In this document: one piece after another, positions 44,878 to 54,181 of the stretch
How positions within the stretch are numbered: position 1 is the stretch's first letter
Layout: the number at the start of each line of letters is the position of its first letter
Origin: Metaphire vulgaris
Lineage: Eukaryota; Annelida; Clitellata; Crassiclitellata; Megascolecidae
Assembly (NCBI GenBank): GCA_018105865.1
Contig: CM030861.1
Coordinates: forward strand, 3,575,984-3,639,983
Direction of reading: 5' to 3'
Length of the DNA: 64,000 bases
Notes under the pieces: model-generated
Told to the model about the DNA's origin: nothing
The model's database searches: none
What the model saw: only the letters and a program-made list of their open reading frames with translations
Made by a program: the position numbers and the translations under genes

Positions 44878-46450
44878 GACTTAGTTAGTTAGTTAATGTG
44901 CCAACTTATATAGCGCTATAGTCACAGCAGGCCAAGATCAAGAGCGCTTTACAGATTGCACTTAAATGAGATGTTAAACAAGTGCGTCTTTAGTCTGGTA
45001 GCAAACATTTCTAGACTAGTCGCGTTAGTCACAATGTCGGGCAACGAATTCCAGAGGAGGGGATTCCCCCGGGTGAAAGACCTCTCCCCAAATTTCACTG
45101 TCTTAGATGGAGGGGGTACAACCAATTGGACCCGATTACGAGAACGAAGCTGCCGCCGACAGTCAGTAAGCGATGGCCTATGCACAAGTTCAGCCAAGTA
45201 GACTGGGCAGGCGGGATCATTGAGGGCCCGGAATGTCAGGCAGCATCGCTTGTAGATGATGCGCTCAGGGATGCGCAGCCAGTGCAGCTTGTCCTTGAGT
45301 AAGGGGGTGACGTGCTCGCCCCATCTGACACCGTAGATCATGCGGGCAGAAGCATTGAGGATCATCTGCAGACGGCTCAGTTGAGCATCTGGTAGGCCAA
45401 GGAGGATGCTGTTGCAGTAGTCGATCCTCGTGATGACGACGGCACGCACGAGTTGGATCGCTGCCGACGTTGGAAGGTGCCGACGTATCGCCCTGATCCT
45501 CCGAAGCTGATAGAAGGAACTCCGAGTGACATTGCTGATGTGGCCATCGAGCGAAAGCGATTCATCTAACAGGACCCCGAGGAGGCGTACTTCAGCCGAC
45601 GGTACAATTTCAATCCCATCAATGACAAACGGTACACGGCTAAGCAAGTGCCTCCTCCTGGGAGTAGAGATCCACAGCACTTCGGTTTTGTCGGGATTCA
45701 ATGCTAGACGATTGACTTCAGTCTAATGTCTGATCTTTGTGATACAGGCGATGACACGATCGCGTAGTAGGTCCATGTCCTCAGGGAGGCATGAGGCGTA
45801 TATCTGCGCATCATCAGCATAGGCATGCGCCGCCAGCCCGCACGATTCAATGATTTGTCCAATGTCTGCGACATAAAGGACAAACAGAAGTGGGCCTAGA
45901 ACAGATCCCTGCGGTACTCCGCTGAGGACAGGGCGCGCGGCAGACGCGGAACGATTCCAACGGACTGACTGCGACCTGTCTTTGAGATAGTCATGTATCC
46001 AGGAGAGGACTTTGCCATTGATTCCAAAGGTCAGCTCAAGGCGTCTGAGGATTATTTCGTGATCCACAGTGTCGAAGGCGGCAGATAGATCGAGTTCACA
46101 AAGGAGCGCCACCTGACCATTCGTTATCGCGTCGACGATGTTATTGAAAATACGCAGGATGGCCGTTTCCGTGGAGTGGCCACGCCTGTAAGCCGACTGG
46201 TATTTCGGCATTAACCCGTTCATCGACAGATATCCGACCATTTGCATATTCACAATTCTCTCTAATACTTTAGAGAGGAATGTAAGATTGGAGACCGGAC
46301 GATAGTTGGCAGCATCAGCGGGATTAGCTCCTGGTCGCTTAAGGTGCGGATGAACGATTGCATGTTTCCATGGCGTCGGGAACTCCCCAGTTCTCAGCGA
46401 AGTAGACATAAGCGTCACCAGGAATGGAGCCAAGATGTCAATGACTTCTT
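44878..46450 (-). mobile_element. Second L2-like LINE in the MULE, (TTAG)n tail
   Basis: Low end: TTAG repeats at 44881-44895, then the L2-like 3' UTR in reverse (TATAGCGCTATAGTCACAGC, GTGCGTCTTTAGTC). Coding reaches about 46446, truncated at the 5' end. GACTTA occurs at both borders, but the match is too short to be sure of a duplication. The tail unit differs from the neighbouring copy (TTTA) although the proteins are close relatives. Confidence 0.82.
44949..46433 (-). pseudogene. L2-like RT with one premature stop
   Basis: Frame 45723-46433: HLKRPGANPADAANYRPVSN, FLSKVLERIVNMQM, QSAYRRGHSTETAIL, ELDLSAAFDTVDHEIIL, GVPQGSVLGPLLFVLYVADI and AHAYADDAQIYAS. A stop at about 45722 is followed by a 250-codon frame: NPDKTEVLWISTP, VRLLGVLLDESLSLDGHI, IDYCNSILLGLP, LHWLRIPERIIYKR, VPPPSKTVKFGERSF and GNPLLWNSLPDIV. 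A single nonsense mutation is the main damage. Confidence 0.88.
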
Positions 46451-46770
46451 TGACTTACCACCGGTCATCATTACATTAATCACACAGCACCAATGCGCCG
46501 AATTCGCCGGTCCGAATTCGCCTGGACCGATTTCACCGGTGTGCCGAATTCGCCGGTTCAAATTCGCCGGCCCGATTTGTCCGGTCCAATATTAGTCGGG
46601 ACCGAATTCGCCGGACACCAGTAGACCCTACCCACAAATTTCTTTATTTTGCATGGATGGTTAGAAAGAGGAGTAAAAATGTTAAACAATGGCGTATACC
46701 TCATCTTCTTAGCTCTTATAATAGCCTGAGATATTGCAAATTCCAAAAAATTGACCATTTTCATTTTTAA

Positions 46771-47782
46771 ACCCTTTACCGGGATTCGCCGTTTATAAAC
46801 GGCGGCGGAAAGTCATATCCAAATGGCGCGCCAGATAAGCATGTGTGTACCCCGGACATAACATTTTTACATCAATCCAACGCGCCAATTGATTTAGTTA
46901 CCATCCATTCGATAGGCGGCAGCACCGTTTTTGATATTATTGACTATATATATGCAAGAGATATTGACTGTAGACTGACCAAGGCTGGAAAATGTATAGG
47001 AAAAATCTTCAGCCGGAGGTTAGAAAAATCATAACTACGCCAAATATGGTCCATCTTCAAAATTTTTGCACTATTCTGTTCCAATTACACTTCTCTAAAA
47101 CTCTCTCGCTTACAGTTGGGGGGGTCACCGCTGAAATTTTTTTTATTGAGCTTTGAAAATTTTTTGTCGGAGAGGGTCCGATTTCAGGGTGTAGAGTGGA
47201 CCCTACCCCCAAATTTTCTTTTGCACGGATGGTTCGAAAGACCAATAAAAATGCTCAACGGTGCAAACCGCATCTTTCTAGCTTCTACATAGCCTGAAAT
47301 ATACTGAGTAGTTCGGTTTTTCAGATTGAAATCTGTTCGCGTAATTGTCATTTCAGCGAGCAATGGGTACTAGGGTCTGAAAATTCATAACTACCCCAAA
47401 TTGGCTCCGATCTTCAAAATTTTTGCACTATTCTGTTCCAATTACACCTCCCTACAACTTTCTAGCTCACATTTTGGGGGTTACCACTGAAGACGTTTTG
47501 CTATTGAGCTTTGAACAAAATTTGAACAAAATGTTGGGGAGGGGTCCGATTTTAGGGTGTAGAGTGGTCACTACCGCCAATTTTTTTCTTTTGACACGGA
47601 TGGATAGAAAGAGCAATAGAAATGCTCAACAACGGTGCAAACTGCATCTTTCTAGCTTCTATATATCCTGAAATATAGTAAGTTTATAACGTATATGTTC
47701 ACATTTTCATAAGAATGCCTTTTCCTCAAATTAATTACACTGTGGGAGGATGACTTTAAAAATTTAATTACCCTTTAAAAGG
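46771..47782. mobile_element. TTAA-flanked element with two ~360-bp units
   Basis: TTAA at 46767-46770 and 47783-47786. Begins ACCCTTTACCGGGATTCGCC and ends ATTACCCTTTAAAAGG. Two units starting at about 47117 (GGGGGTCACCGCTGAA) and 47475 (GGGGGTTACCACTGAAG). Closely matches 60135-61166 along its whole length. A TTAA target suggests piggyBac- or Kolobok-type mobilisation; no transposase is inside. A further terminus (CCCCGGTGAATGG-TTAA) at about 47835-47854 shows an older copy was nested here. Confidence 0.7.
46787..46804. other. Perfect 18-bp palindrome CGCCGTTTATAAACGGCG
   Basis: Lies 16 bp inside the left end of the TTAA element. The sister copy at 60.1 kb has imperfect versions (AGCCGTTTAAAGACGGCGG at about 60149 and CGCCGTCTATAAACGG at about 60193). 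Possibly a protein-binding site at the element end. Confidence 0.8.
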
Positions 47783-47854
47783 TTAAGAACGTTTTTCCAA
47801 CAAATAATTCCCTGGTATGGTGACGGTGTCTAAAAATTTAATCCCCGGTGAATG

Positions 47855-48204
47855 GTTAAGAGTGCTCAAAAGCTATGATTGGTCAGTCCTCTTGTATGGA
47901 GCAGAGACATGGACTATATCCAAGGCCATTCAGAAGAAATTGTAAGCCACAGAAAAGTGGTTGTTGCGAAGGATGCTGAAGATTTCATGGATGGAAAAGA
48001 AAACCAATGAAAAGATCTTGAATGAAATTGGAATAGAAAGGAGTCAGACACATAATTAATGAAAAAGGAATGCCTGGAGCATTTGGCAATAACCAGAAAA
48101 GTGGAGGGGAAAAGAGCAAGAGGAAGGCAGAGAAACACCTATGTAGACTGCCTATGAGAAGGAATTGAGGGAGTAAAGAACATCAAATTAATAAGAGGAT
48201 ATGA
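47855..48204 (+). pseudogene. RTE thumb fragment
   Basis: Plus strand: SVLLYGAETWTISKAIQKKL, KWLLRRMLKISWMEKKTNEKIL and HLAITRKVEGKRARGRQR, with stops between. No tail or duplication found. Confidence 0.7.
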
Positions 48205-49640
48205 ACTACTGCCTGACCTGCAGTCAGCATATCAAGCACACCACTCTACCGAGACAGTGGTCCTGAAGGTTATCGCTGATATACTGAGTGAGCTAGACGC
48301 CAGAAAAATAACGGTGCTGACACTACTAGATTTCACCTCATTGTTTGACACAGTAGATCATGAAACACTGCTGAAGAGACTATCATGAACGTACAGAGTT
48401 TGCAATACTGTACACCAATGGTTCTCATCCTATCTCGACCATCGAACCTACTCAGTGCGCTGCGCCCAGCTCAATGACAGCAATATATTGCCACTTGCGG
48501 GGCCGTTAAGGCTCGGTCTTAGGACCCATCCTCTTTGCTCTATATGTGGCTGACTTATTAAATATAGTCCATAAATATGACCTGTGTACACATCTTTATG
48601 CCGACGACACTCAGATTTATGGGAGTTGTCAACCTTCCTTTACTCAACAACTGCAGCAACAAATATTGAACTGCATTGCCGAGATGACGACCTGGCTTAG
48701 GTCCAATTGACTTCAGCTCAATGCTGTGAAAACGAAAATCCTATGGGTTGCTACTGAGAGACAGCAGCACTTGCTTCCTACCACTCAATTCTGAATAAAT
48801 GACCTTGACCTTCAGCCGAGCACTTACGTTCGGAATCTTTATTTATTTATTCTCGGCCAATTTTTTAAGCGCAGTAGCAGGGCTAAGAACCACAACAAGA
48901 GCGCTTCACACATAATAATCTTGGCATCTATTTTAACAGTGCTGCTACAATGAAACATCATGTGTCCCATACCATTGCAGGTTGCTTCGCATCACTATGG
49001 ATGATACGCAGTATACGGAGATACGTCTCCATCACTGCTCTGAAGGTCTTGGTTTGCACCATCGTGATAACAAAACTATATTATGGAAAAGCCACTCTGG
49101 TGGGGTCACCGAAGTACCTCCTCAATCAACTCCAGGCAGTACTGCACGCCGCTGCACACCTTCTCCATCGAACTAGACATCACGAGCACATTACACCATT
49201 ACTGATGAACCTACATTGGCTATCAGCCCCTGAGCGCATAAAATACAAACTGGCGCTGCTGGTTTTTCGATGCCTACACGGTATAGGCCCAGCATATCTC
49301 AAGGCTGAACTGCAGTGGACAGCAGATCTCGAGGGCCGACAGCACTTGAGGTCAGCCTCTACTAAGACGCTACACGTCCCACTTACATGCCTCACCTCGG
49401 TAGGTGATCATACCTTCCCAGTTACTGCCGTGAAGACTGAAATAGTCTGCCTTCTACTATACAAAACTTGTCATCACTCGATATGTTCAAGAAGCACCTG
49501 AAGACATGGTTTTCCCAGACCAGCTACATGTCTAAAATTAATAACTAACAGTGTAATGTGTTTACGCAGTCCGCTATCGGATAAGTCACCACATAAATCT
49601 TAACTTTTAATAATAAGAATAATAATAATTATAATAAAAA
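48205..49640 (+). pseudogene. L2-like LINE (plus), degenerate, (AAT)n tail
   Basis: Plus strand, several frames: LQSAYQAHHSTETVVLK, LLDFTSLFDTVDHETLLKRL (motif A), then decayed palm. After a short insertion at 48840-48916 comes an open stretch AAHLLHRTRHHEHITPLLMNLHWL, ALLVFRCLHGIGPAYL and VGDHTFPVTAVK. It ends in an AAT-type tail at about 49607-49640. Confidence 0.78.
48840..48916 (-). mobile_element. 77-bp truncated L2-like 3' end, possible 6-bp TSD
   Basis: TTTA repeat then TTAAGCGCAGTAGCAGGGC and AGAGCGCTTCACAC, the last bases of an L2-like 3' UTR in reverse. AATCTT lies on both sides (48834-48839 and 48917-48922). Removing it rejoins FGN and LGI codons of the surrounding element. An extreme 5' truncation. 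Confidence 0.75.
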
Positions 49641-50840
49641 CAAATCAAACAAATTGGAAATCCATGGCCACTAACGTAGAAATACACAGCACCTAAAGTA
49701 GAAGAATTAGTGACGGTGATTTCTAACACAGGAGAAACCACTAAACAACTTAAAATCCAGTTATTGCTATCGTATTACCGGTATAATTTTAAATCAAATT
49801 CAGCATTAGCATGTTGGCAGGATATTTATTCAGTGGCAGTTTCTTATATCCACATCTCTGGACTCTTGTCACATCTATATTTTGAGATCCTGTTGGAACA
49901 GCATATAATAATTAATTTACATTTTAGTCAATCTCAAGTTAATTATACCATATGTGAAGTTCATATAAATCTCACCTTTATATGCAAGCAATGCAAGTTC
50001 CAGTATGAAAAACAAAATGAAATACCAGCCATTAGCATAGAGCAATACTTGAAAGGAGAGCAGTGCTTTCTGCTTAAACATTAAGGTTTTACGTAACCAA
50101 ATCATGTAAAAGACTCACAGCAAATAATATTTTGCTACAATTCTAAAACTGCTTCTCATAGAATATAACATTGCCAACTATTCATCACTTACGTTACAAT
50201 GTAAAATGCAAAAGTTTACAAAGCAATGCAATCATTAATGCTACCTGGCATCAAAGCCAAATTCTGCAACACATTGATTAAAGCAGTGTTAAGTACTTTA
50301 TGTATGATGCATCTCATCAATAGATCAATAGTCAATACTGACCTTAAGAATAACACAACTCCATCATTAATTAATTTTCTTGCAAGCCTGTTATCATAGC
50401 ATCATTATCGTTTATAAGACCTATGGTATATCTGAGTGAGTTGACACAAAAAATCATTATTATACTGTCGACTACACTTACTAAACAAATAGTAGTAAAG
50501 ATATCATCTTACAAGGCGGTTGTTTGTATTTAATGTCCAGTATTTCATCCTTCAGGGATTAGCAGTGATGCTTTCAAATTTTGTTTCATTTGATTTCATT
50601 TGCTAATTTGTTATACTGTGCCAGCAAAATTTTTTAAATCACATAAAATTTTTAAGATGCGATATTTCCTAGTTTATGTTGGTATATTTTTCTATCATGT
50701 AGATTTTGTTATTTACTATATTTTCATAATCAAGTTAAACAAATTGACCTCCATAATCTCTCCTTTCATTGCCATTTTATTGGCTTCTCATCAACACCCA
50801 TATTGTATCAGAGATATATGACACTACCTTCCCACCTCGT
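49641..50840. other. Unassigned AT-rich DNA
   Basis: ORFs such as 49710-50084 (124 codons) show no domain, splice context or repeat signal. No element ends found. Confidence 0.5.
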
Positions 50841-50849
50841 CACGGATCC

Positions 50850-51412
50850 TCTTAGCCCAAGCCCTCATCCTCACCAGAGTGGACTAGAGTGGACTATTGC
50901 AATAGTCTTCTCTGTGGTCTTCCAGAGCACCAACTCGACCACCTTCAAAGCGTTCTAAATGCCACAGCATGGATGATCTTTGGAGAGGGGCGCACGGATC
51001 ATATTTCTCCCCTCCTCGAGGAGAAACTACACTGGCTGCACATACCTGAGCATGTTACGTACAAGAGATGTGTCCTGACTTTTCGTACTCTTCACGAACC
51101 AGGGTTCCCAGCCAATCTCGCAGCCCTGGTTAGTAGATGGCAGCTCCATGACTTGAGGATGCAACTCAGATCAACCTGGGAATTCAGACTGGCTGTACCT
51201 CCACCGTCATGTGCTGCGGTATTCAGCGAGAGATCAGTGACACATGGGAACCCTATTCTGTGGAACATGCTACTGAGTCACATTACAACAGAGACTGACT
51301 CTGAACAGTTCCTGTGGAAACTCAAAACATTCTTCTTTCAGAAATCATTTGGACTGTAAAGCACTCTTGATTTTGAACTTTCTTCATGTGTACTGTGGAA
51401 TATAAGTCAGCT

Positions 51413-51479
<67 letters not shown>
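50850..51479 (+). mobile_element. L2-like LINE 3' end with (AAT)n tail
   Basis: 156 open codons (50889-51359): MDYCNSLLCGLPEHQLDHLQ, LHWLHIPEHVTYKR, VPPPSCAAVFSERSVTHGNP and LKTFFFQKSFGL. A short 3' UTR with TATAAGTCAGCTTG follows, then AAT repeats from about 51414. The tail is interrupted by the LTR retrotransposon and resumes at 57017-57082. 5'-truncated near 50850, where GAGTGGACTA is directly repeated. Confidence 0.85.
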
Positions 51480-51481
<2 letters not shown>

Positions 51482-52609
51482 TGGCGAACCGGGCCTATCG
51501 AGGTTCCTACGCCTCCTTAACTCAAGATGGCTCCGCCCGGTTCGGCGCACACGGGGTCTGACTCACTCTAAGGCACGTGGTCGTTCGTCTTAGCTTTTTG
51601 GCTAAGATCTCAGGCTCTCTTACTACCACTTGCACTACGCGCACTTTACCTGCACTCCGTTCCTATATTCCACACTTAATCCCTCTCTCGATGTATCCTC
51701 TTTCCTCTCCCTTAACTCTCCGTGCACCTTGCCTCTCGCCGTGCACCTTGCCTCTTACCGTGCACCTTACCTCTCACCGTGCACCTTGCCTCTCTCCGCA
51801 CCAACGCACCGCACCGCCTTACGCTCAGTGCCTCTACCGCACCAACGCACCGCCCTACGCTCAGTGCCTCGCACCGCACCTACGCACCGCCCTACGCTCA
51901 GCGCCTCTACCGCACCAACGCACCGCACCGCCTTACGCTCAGTGCCTCTACTGCACCAACGCACCGCACCGCCTTACGCTCAGTGCCTCTACCGCACCAA
52001 CGCACCGCACCGCCTTACGCTCAGTGCCTCTACCGCACCAACGCACCGCACCGCCTTACGCTCAGTGCCTCTACCGCACCAACGCACCGCCTTAAGCTCA
52101 GTACCTCGCACCGCACCTACGCACCGCCCTACGCTCAAGCACCGCACCTATAGTGCCTCCACTCAGGGTGCTCCGACCTCAGAGTGCTCTAACCTCTACG
52201 TGCTTAGCCTCAGGGTGCTCCAATCTCAAGGGTGCCCGACTAAAGGTGCTCGACTAAAGGTGCTCGGGTGCCCTACTTGCAATTTAGATATATACGTACC
52301 TTCCTTTCTTCCACACGCCGCCTCGGCAATCGGTCCTGATCTATGGCAGAACCGGCTATTTATACGATTTCTGCCGCATGCACTCATCCTGCTGGCTCAC
52401 ACTCATCACCGCTTTCTAATTGCTGCGCGCCATCCACTAATCGTCTACCACTCAGCCTGTCTTTCCTTTATGCAATCTATTATTATTATATTGGGCCTGA
52501 TTACATATGCGGGCAGCTACCTGTCAGAGGATTAAGCTCATGAATTATTAATGGTTCACTTGCGTCTATTGCTACTAAGGGTTCTACGCTATTATCTAAA
52601 TTCGCTACA
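51480..52609 (-). repeat. 3' LTR (1130 bp)
   Basis: By eye it matches the other LTR at all but about ten positions, apart from minisatellite copy number. Contains nine units of a ~41-bp minisatellite (51800-52140). The long plus-strand ORFs here (rich in APTHR and ALRSV) are the minisatellite read as protein and are not genes. The adjoining purine-rich GGGGTGG (complement of 52610-52617) may be the polypurine tract. Confidence 0.93.
51800..52140. repeat. 41-bp minisatellite, nine units
   Basis: Unit core CACCGCCTTACGCTCAGTGC followed by CTCTACCGCACCAACGCAC. Nine CTCAG-type phases are present, with some units shortened to CCGCCCTACG. Confidence 0.88.
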
Positions 52610-52955
52610 CCACCCCGGACTTATTGCAGGGATGGACCCCATCCCTCATTTATTCGTAACAAAACTGTGTGTGGGGATCTCTAGCGTGTTAACATTCAGC
52701 ACGATTATGCAGTACATAATCAGAGCGTTTTACAGTAACAGCAATTAATGCAATTAAACAAGTACAATTATGCAATAAATCATCATTAATGTCCTTTTAA
52801 ACAATTATCAAACGATTATCATTAACAATAATACATTCAAATGTCTTTAATCCAATCATCGTCTTCTTCTCTGAAGTAGCTTTTCACCTGCAATTAACAA
52901 GGTACAAGTTATTTTTATACAGTTTAGTCATCAAGTCCGGTTGTTCTGTTTTCCC
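52610..52955 (-). other. Non-coding tract between ORF2 and 3' LTR
   Basis: 346 bp with no ORF. Includes a polypurine-tract candidate at the LTR border and TATTAATG/TAATAC-rich sequence; no decayed RT or integrase wording in any frame. Confidence 0.6.
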
Positions 52956-53981
52956 TTATTCATCGTCAGAGGACGTATATACGATTACCACAGAGGACTC
53001 GTCCGAATCCGACAGATGGAGGTCTTCTTGTATATTCACTCGTCTGGGAGATTCAACTGTCGCACAGTCTTCGGCGGGTGCTGCCGCTCTGGAACCACTG
53101 GCACCTCTTGCCTCGTCCTCTTTAACCTCAGGATCTCCTGTACTCGAATGTTCTACTACTCCTCCGGATATGAGCACTGGTTTTATCCCTGCACCCAAGT
53201 ACCTTGGTGCTTCATCATGTCTCATGGGGAAGTGTGCCCGTATAATTCCTCGCAAAAGTCTGGACTCCATGTCCGGGCACTCTCTCCGCCCAATTTCATA
53301 TAGTTCTTCCGGAGATTTAAACTGATTCATCAGACTACATATGCGACTCAGATACGTCGCGTCATCCGAGATGCTTTCCCAATCTGGATCGGCTGTTTGC
53401 ACTCCTTGATTTCGTGTGTTCAACACGCTTGAGCACTCCACATTCTCCCATTGAGTCGCTTGGTCTCTTGATCTTTTACTCTCAGAGCTGGGTGTTGAAG
53501 TGACAATCCTCGACTTCCCCTCATAAAGCACAGGTCGAGTCGGCCTGCGCGGACCGTCGGCTCTTCGCACAGCACTCTCAGGTGCTTCGCCTTTTCTTTC
53601 CACAACCTTTAGCACTCTCTCGCCATAGCCGCTTGTCGACGCCAAGGGTTCAGGCACATCCTTGGCGTCGGTCGATGTGATGAACAACTGAACAGGGCTT
53701 TTGGGATCCACCTGCCCGACGCAAGCTTTCCTGACAGCGCTTGCGCTTCTCTTCATTGGCGTAAATTTGAGGTTCGGCCCCTTACGTTTCTCTGGTAGGG
53801 GTTTGGGAACTGACGCAGATCCTGAACTGGGCATTGTACCCATCATCGCTTTCGGATCGTCAATCCCGTGGACGCTTCTTATGTGTCGAACCACATGGTA
53901 TTTGGAACAGGTTCTTGCAAACTCCATTTTGCACAAAGGACAGTGGAGCTCGACTCCTCGACGAGATTTGTCTCTTTCCAT
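52956..53981 (-). CDS. Novel ORF2 of the LTR element: zinc-finger-like, acidic tail
   Basis: Intact 341-codon frame from ATG 53981. N-terminus HCPLCKMEFARTCSKYH then VVRHIRSVHG gives Cys at about 14 and 17 and His at about 29, 33 and 38: a C2H2-like finger. The middle is basic and Ser/Pro-rich (MKRSASAVRK, RRPTRPVLY), likely disordered, with a helical patch (YLSRICSLMNQFKSPEELYE, then IIRAHFPMRHDEAPRYLG). The end, SDSDESSVVIVYTSSDDE, places a hydrophobic VVIV core between acidic serine runs, like a SUMO-interaction motif. It occupies the place of pol. Family not recognised. Roles in DNA or RNA binding, or tethering to host chromatin, are inference. Confidence 0.85.
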   Translation of the reverse strand: MERDKSRRGVELHCPLCKMEFARTCSKYHVVRHIRSVHGIDDPKAMMGTMPSSGSASVPKPLPEKRKGPNLKFTPMKRSASAVRKACVGQVDPKSPVQLFITSTDAKDVPEPLASTSGYGERVLKVVERKGEAPESAVRRADGPRRPTRPVLYEGKSRIVTSTPSSESKRSRDQATQWENVECSSVLNTRNQGVQTADPDWESISDDATYLSRICSLMNQFKSPEELYEIGRRECPDMESRLLRGIIRAHFPMRHDEAPRYLGAGIKPVLISGGVVEHSSTGDPEVKEDEARGASGSRAAAPAEDCATVESPRRVNIQEDLHLSDSDESSVVIVYTSSDDE

Positions 53982-53985
53982 GTCT

Positions 53986-54181
53986 CTACCTACAACGACA
54001 TAAAGACACAACATCAGAATAACAATCGCACTATACTGTTTTATCAAGCACTTCTTAATGGGATGTATCCATGCGCCAAATCTAACACGTCTTCCCTCGA
54101 GCACCCCGGACTTAATCTCAGCACTTTCTTTCGAGATCTTATCCGGTTGGTCCGGTTGGTACTTCCTCTAATCGCACGTAC
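53986..54181 (-). promoter_or_regulatory. Candidate 196-bp intron joining gag-protease to ORF2
   Basis: Minus strand: donor GTGTAG followed by GTACGTG (intron starts 54181) within the last gag codons; acceptor TCGTTGTAGGTAG followed by AGACATGG (intron ends 53986). Joining these keeps the reading frame from gag into ORF2 at its ATG. Without splicing, gag stops at 54139. The acceptor one step upstream (TTGTAG) would give a stop. Prediction only. Confidence 0.4.

Larger units (their letters stand above)
40868..46619 (+). mobile_element. Mutator-like element (MULE), 5.75 kb, 9-bp TSD
   Basis: AGTAGACCC is found at 40859-40867 and 46620-46628. Removing the interval restores an uninterrupted copy of the surrounding 360-bp unit. 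Left end GGTGCTAGGTCAATTCGGAC and right end, inverted, GGTGTCCGGCGAATTCGG. Both ends then carry runs of a ~14-bp unit like GGCGAATTCGGACC, in opposite orientation (about 40868-41015 and 46495-46619). A 9-bp duplication and a FLYWCH plus MULE-type transposase inside (42981-44334) identify the superfamily. Two L2-like LINEs inserted later at 41316-42946 and 44878-46450. Confidence 0.9.
40405..46760 (+). repeat. ~360-bp unit repeat (TTAA family), split by a MULE
   Basis: Unit 1 begins GGGGTTACCGCTGAAAAAG at about 40422 and unit 2 begins GGGGTTACCACTG at about 40784. Unit 2 is cut at 40858 and resumes at 46620 with TAGACCCTACCC...TTTGCATGGATGG, ending near 46750. Each unit has a GAGCTT..AAA block, TTAGG(C)CGT.GA.T(A/G)GACCCTAC, GCA(C/T)GGATGGTTAGAAAGA and AGC(T)TCTTATA.AGCCTGA(G/A)ATAT. 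No coding is evident; the same units occur at 47.1, 60.5 and 63.1 kb. Confidence 0.75.

Noticed and set aside
40868..46619. Two independent iteron arrays at 40.9 and 46.5 kb
   Set aside because: The 9-bp duplication and the rejoining host unit show that they are the two ends of one MULE.
40868..46619. Cargo genes inside the MULE
   Set aside because: Apart from the transposase, all coding sequence inside belongs to two later L2-like insertions.
46844..47245. Small ORFs conserved between 47.1 and 60.5 kb as a micropeptide gene
   Set aside because: The similarity is at DNA level in all frames and continues outside the ORFs; frame-specific conservation is not evident.
49710..50084. A 124-codon ORF in unassigned DNA as a host gene
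   Set aside because: No domain, no splice or start context, and AT-rich composition compatible with chance.
51577..52535. Long plus-strand ORFs (up to 301 codons) rich in APTHR, ALRSV and PYAQCL repeats, and their twins at 56066-56942
   Set aside because: They are the LTR minisatellite and flanking LTR read as protein in several frames at once; no single frame is favoured and the element's genes lie on the other strand.
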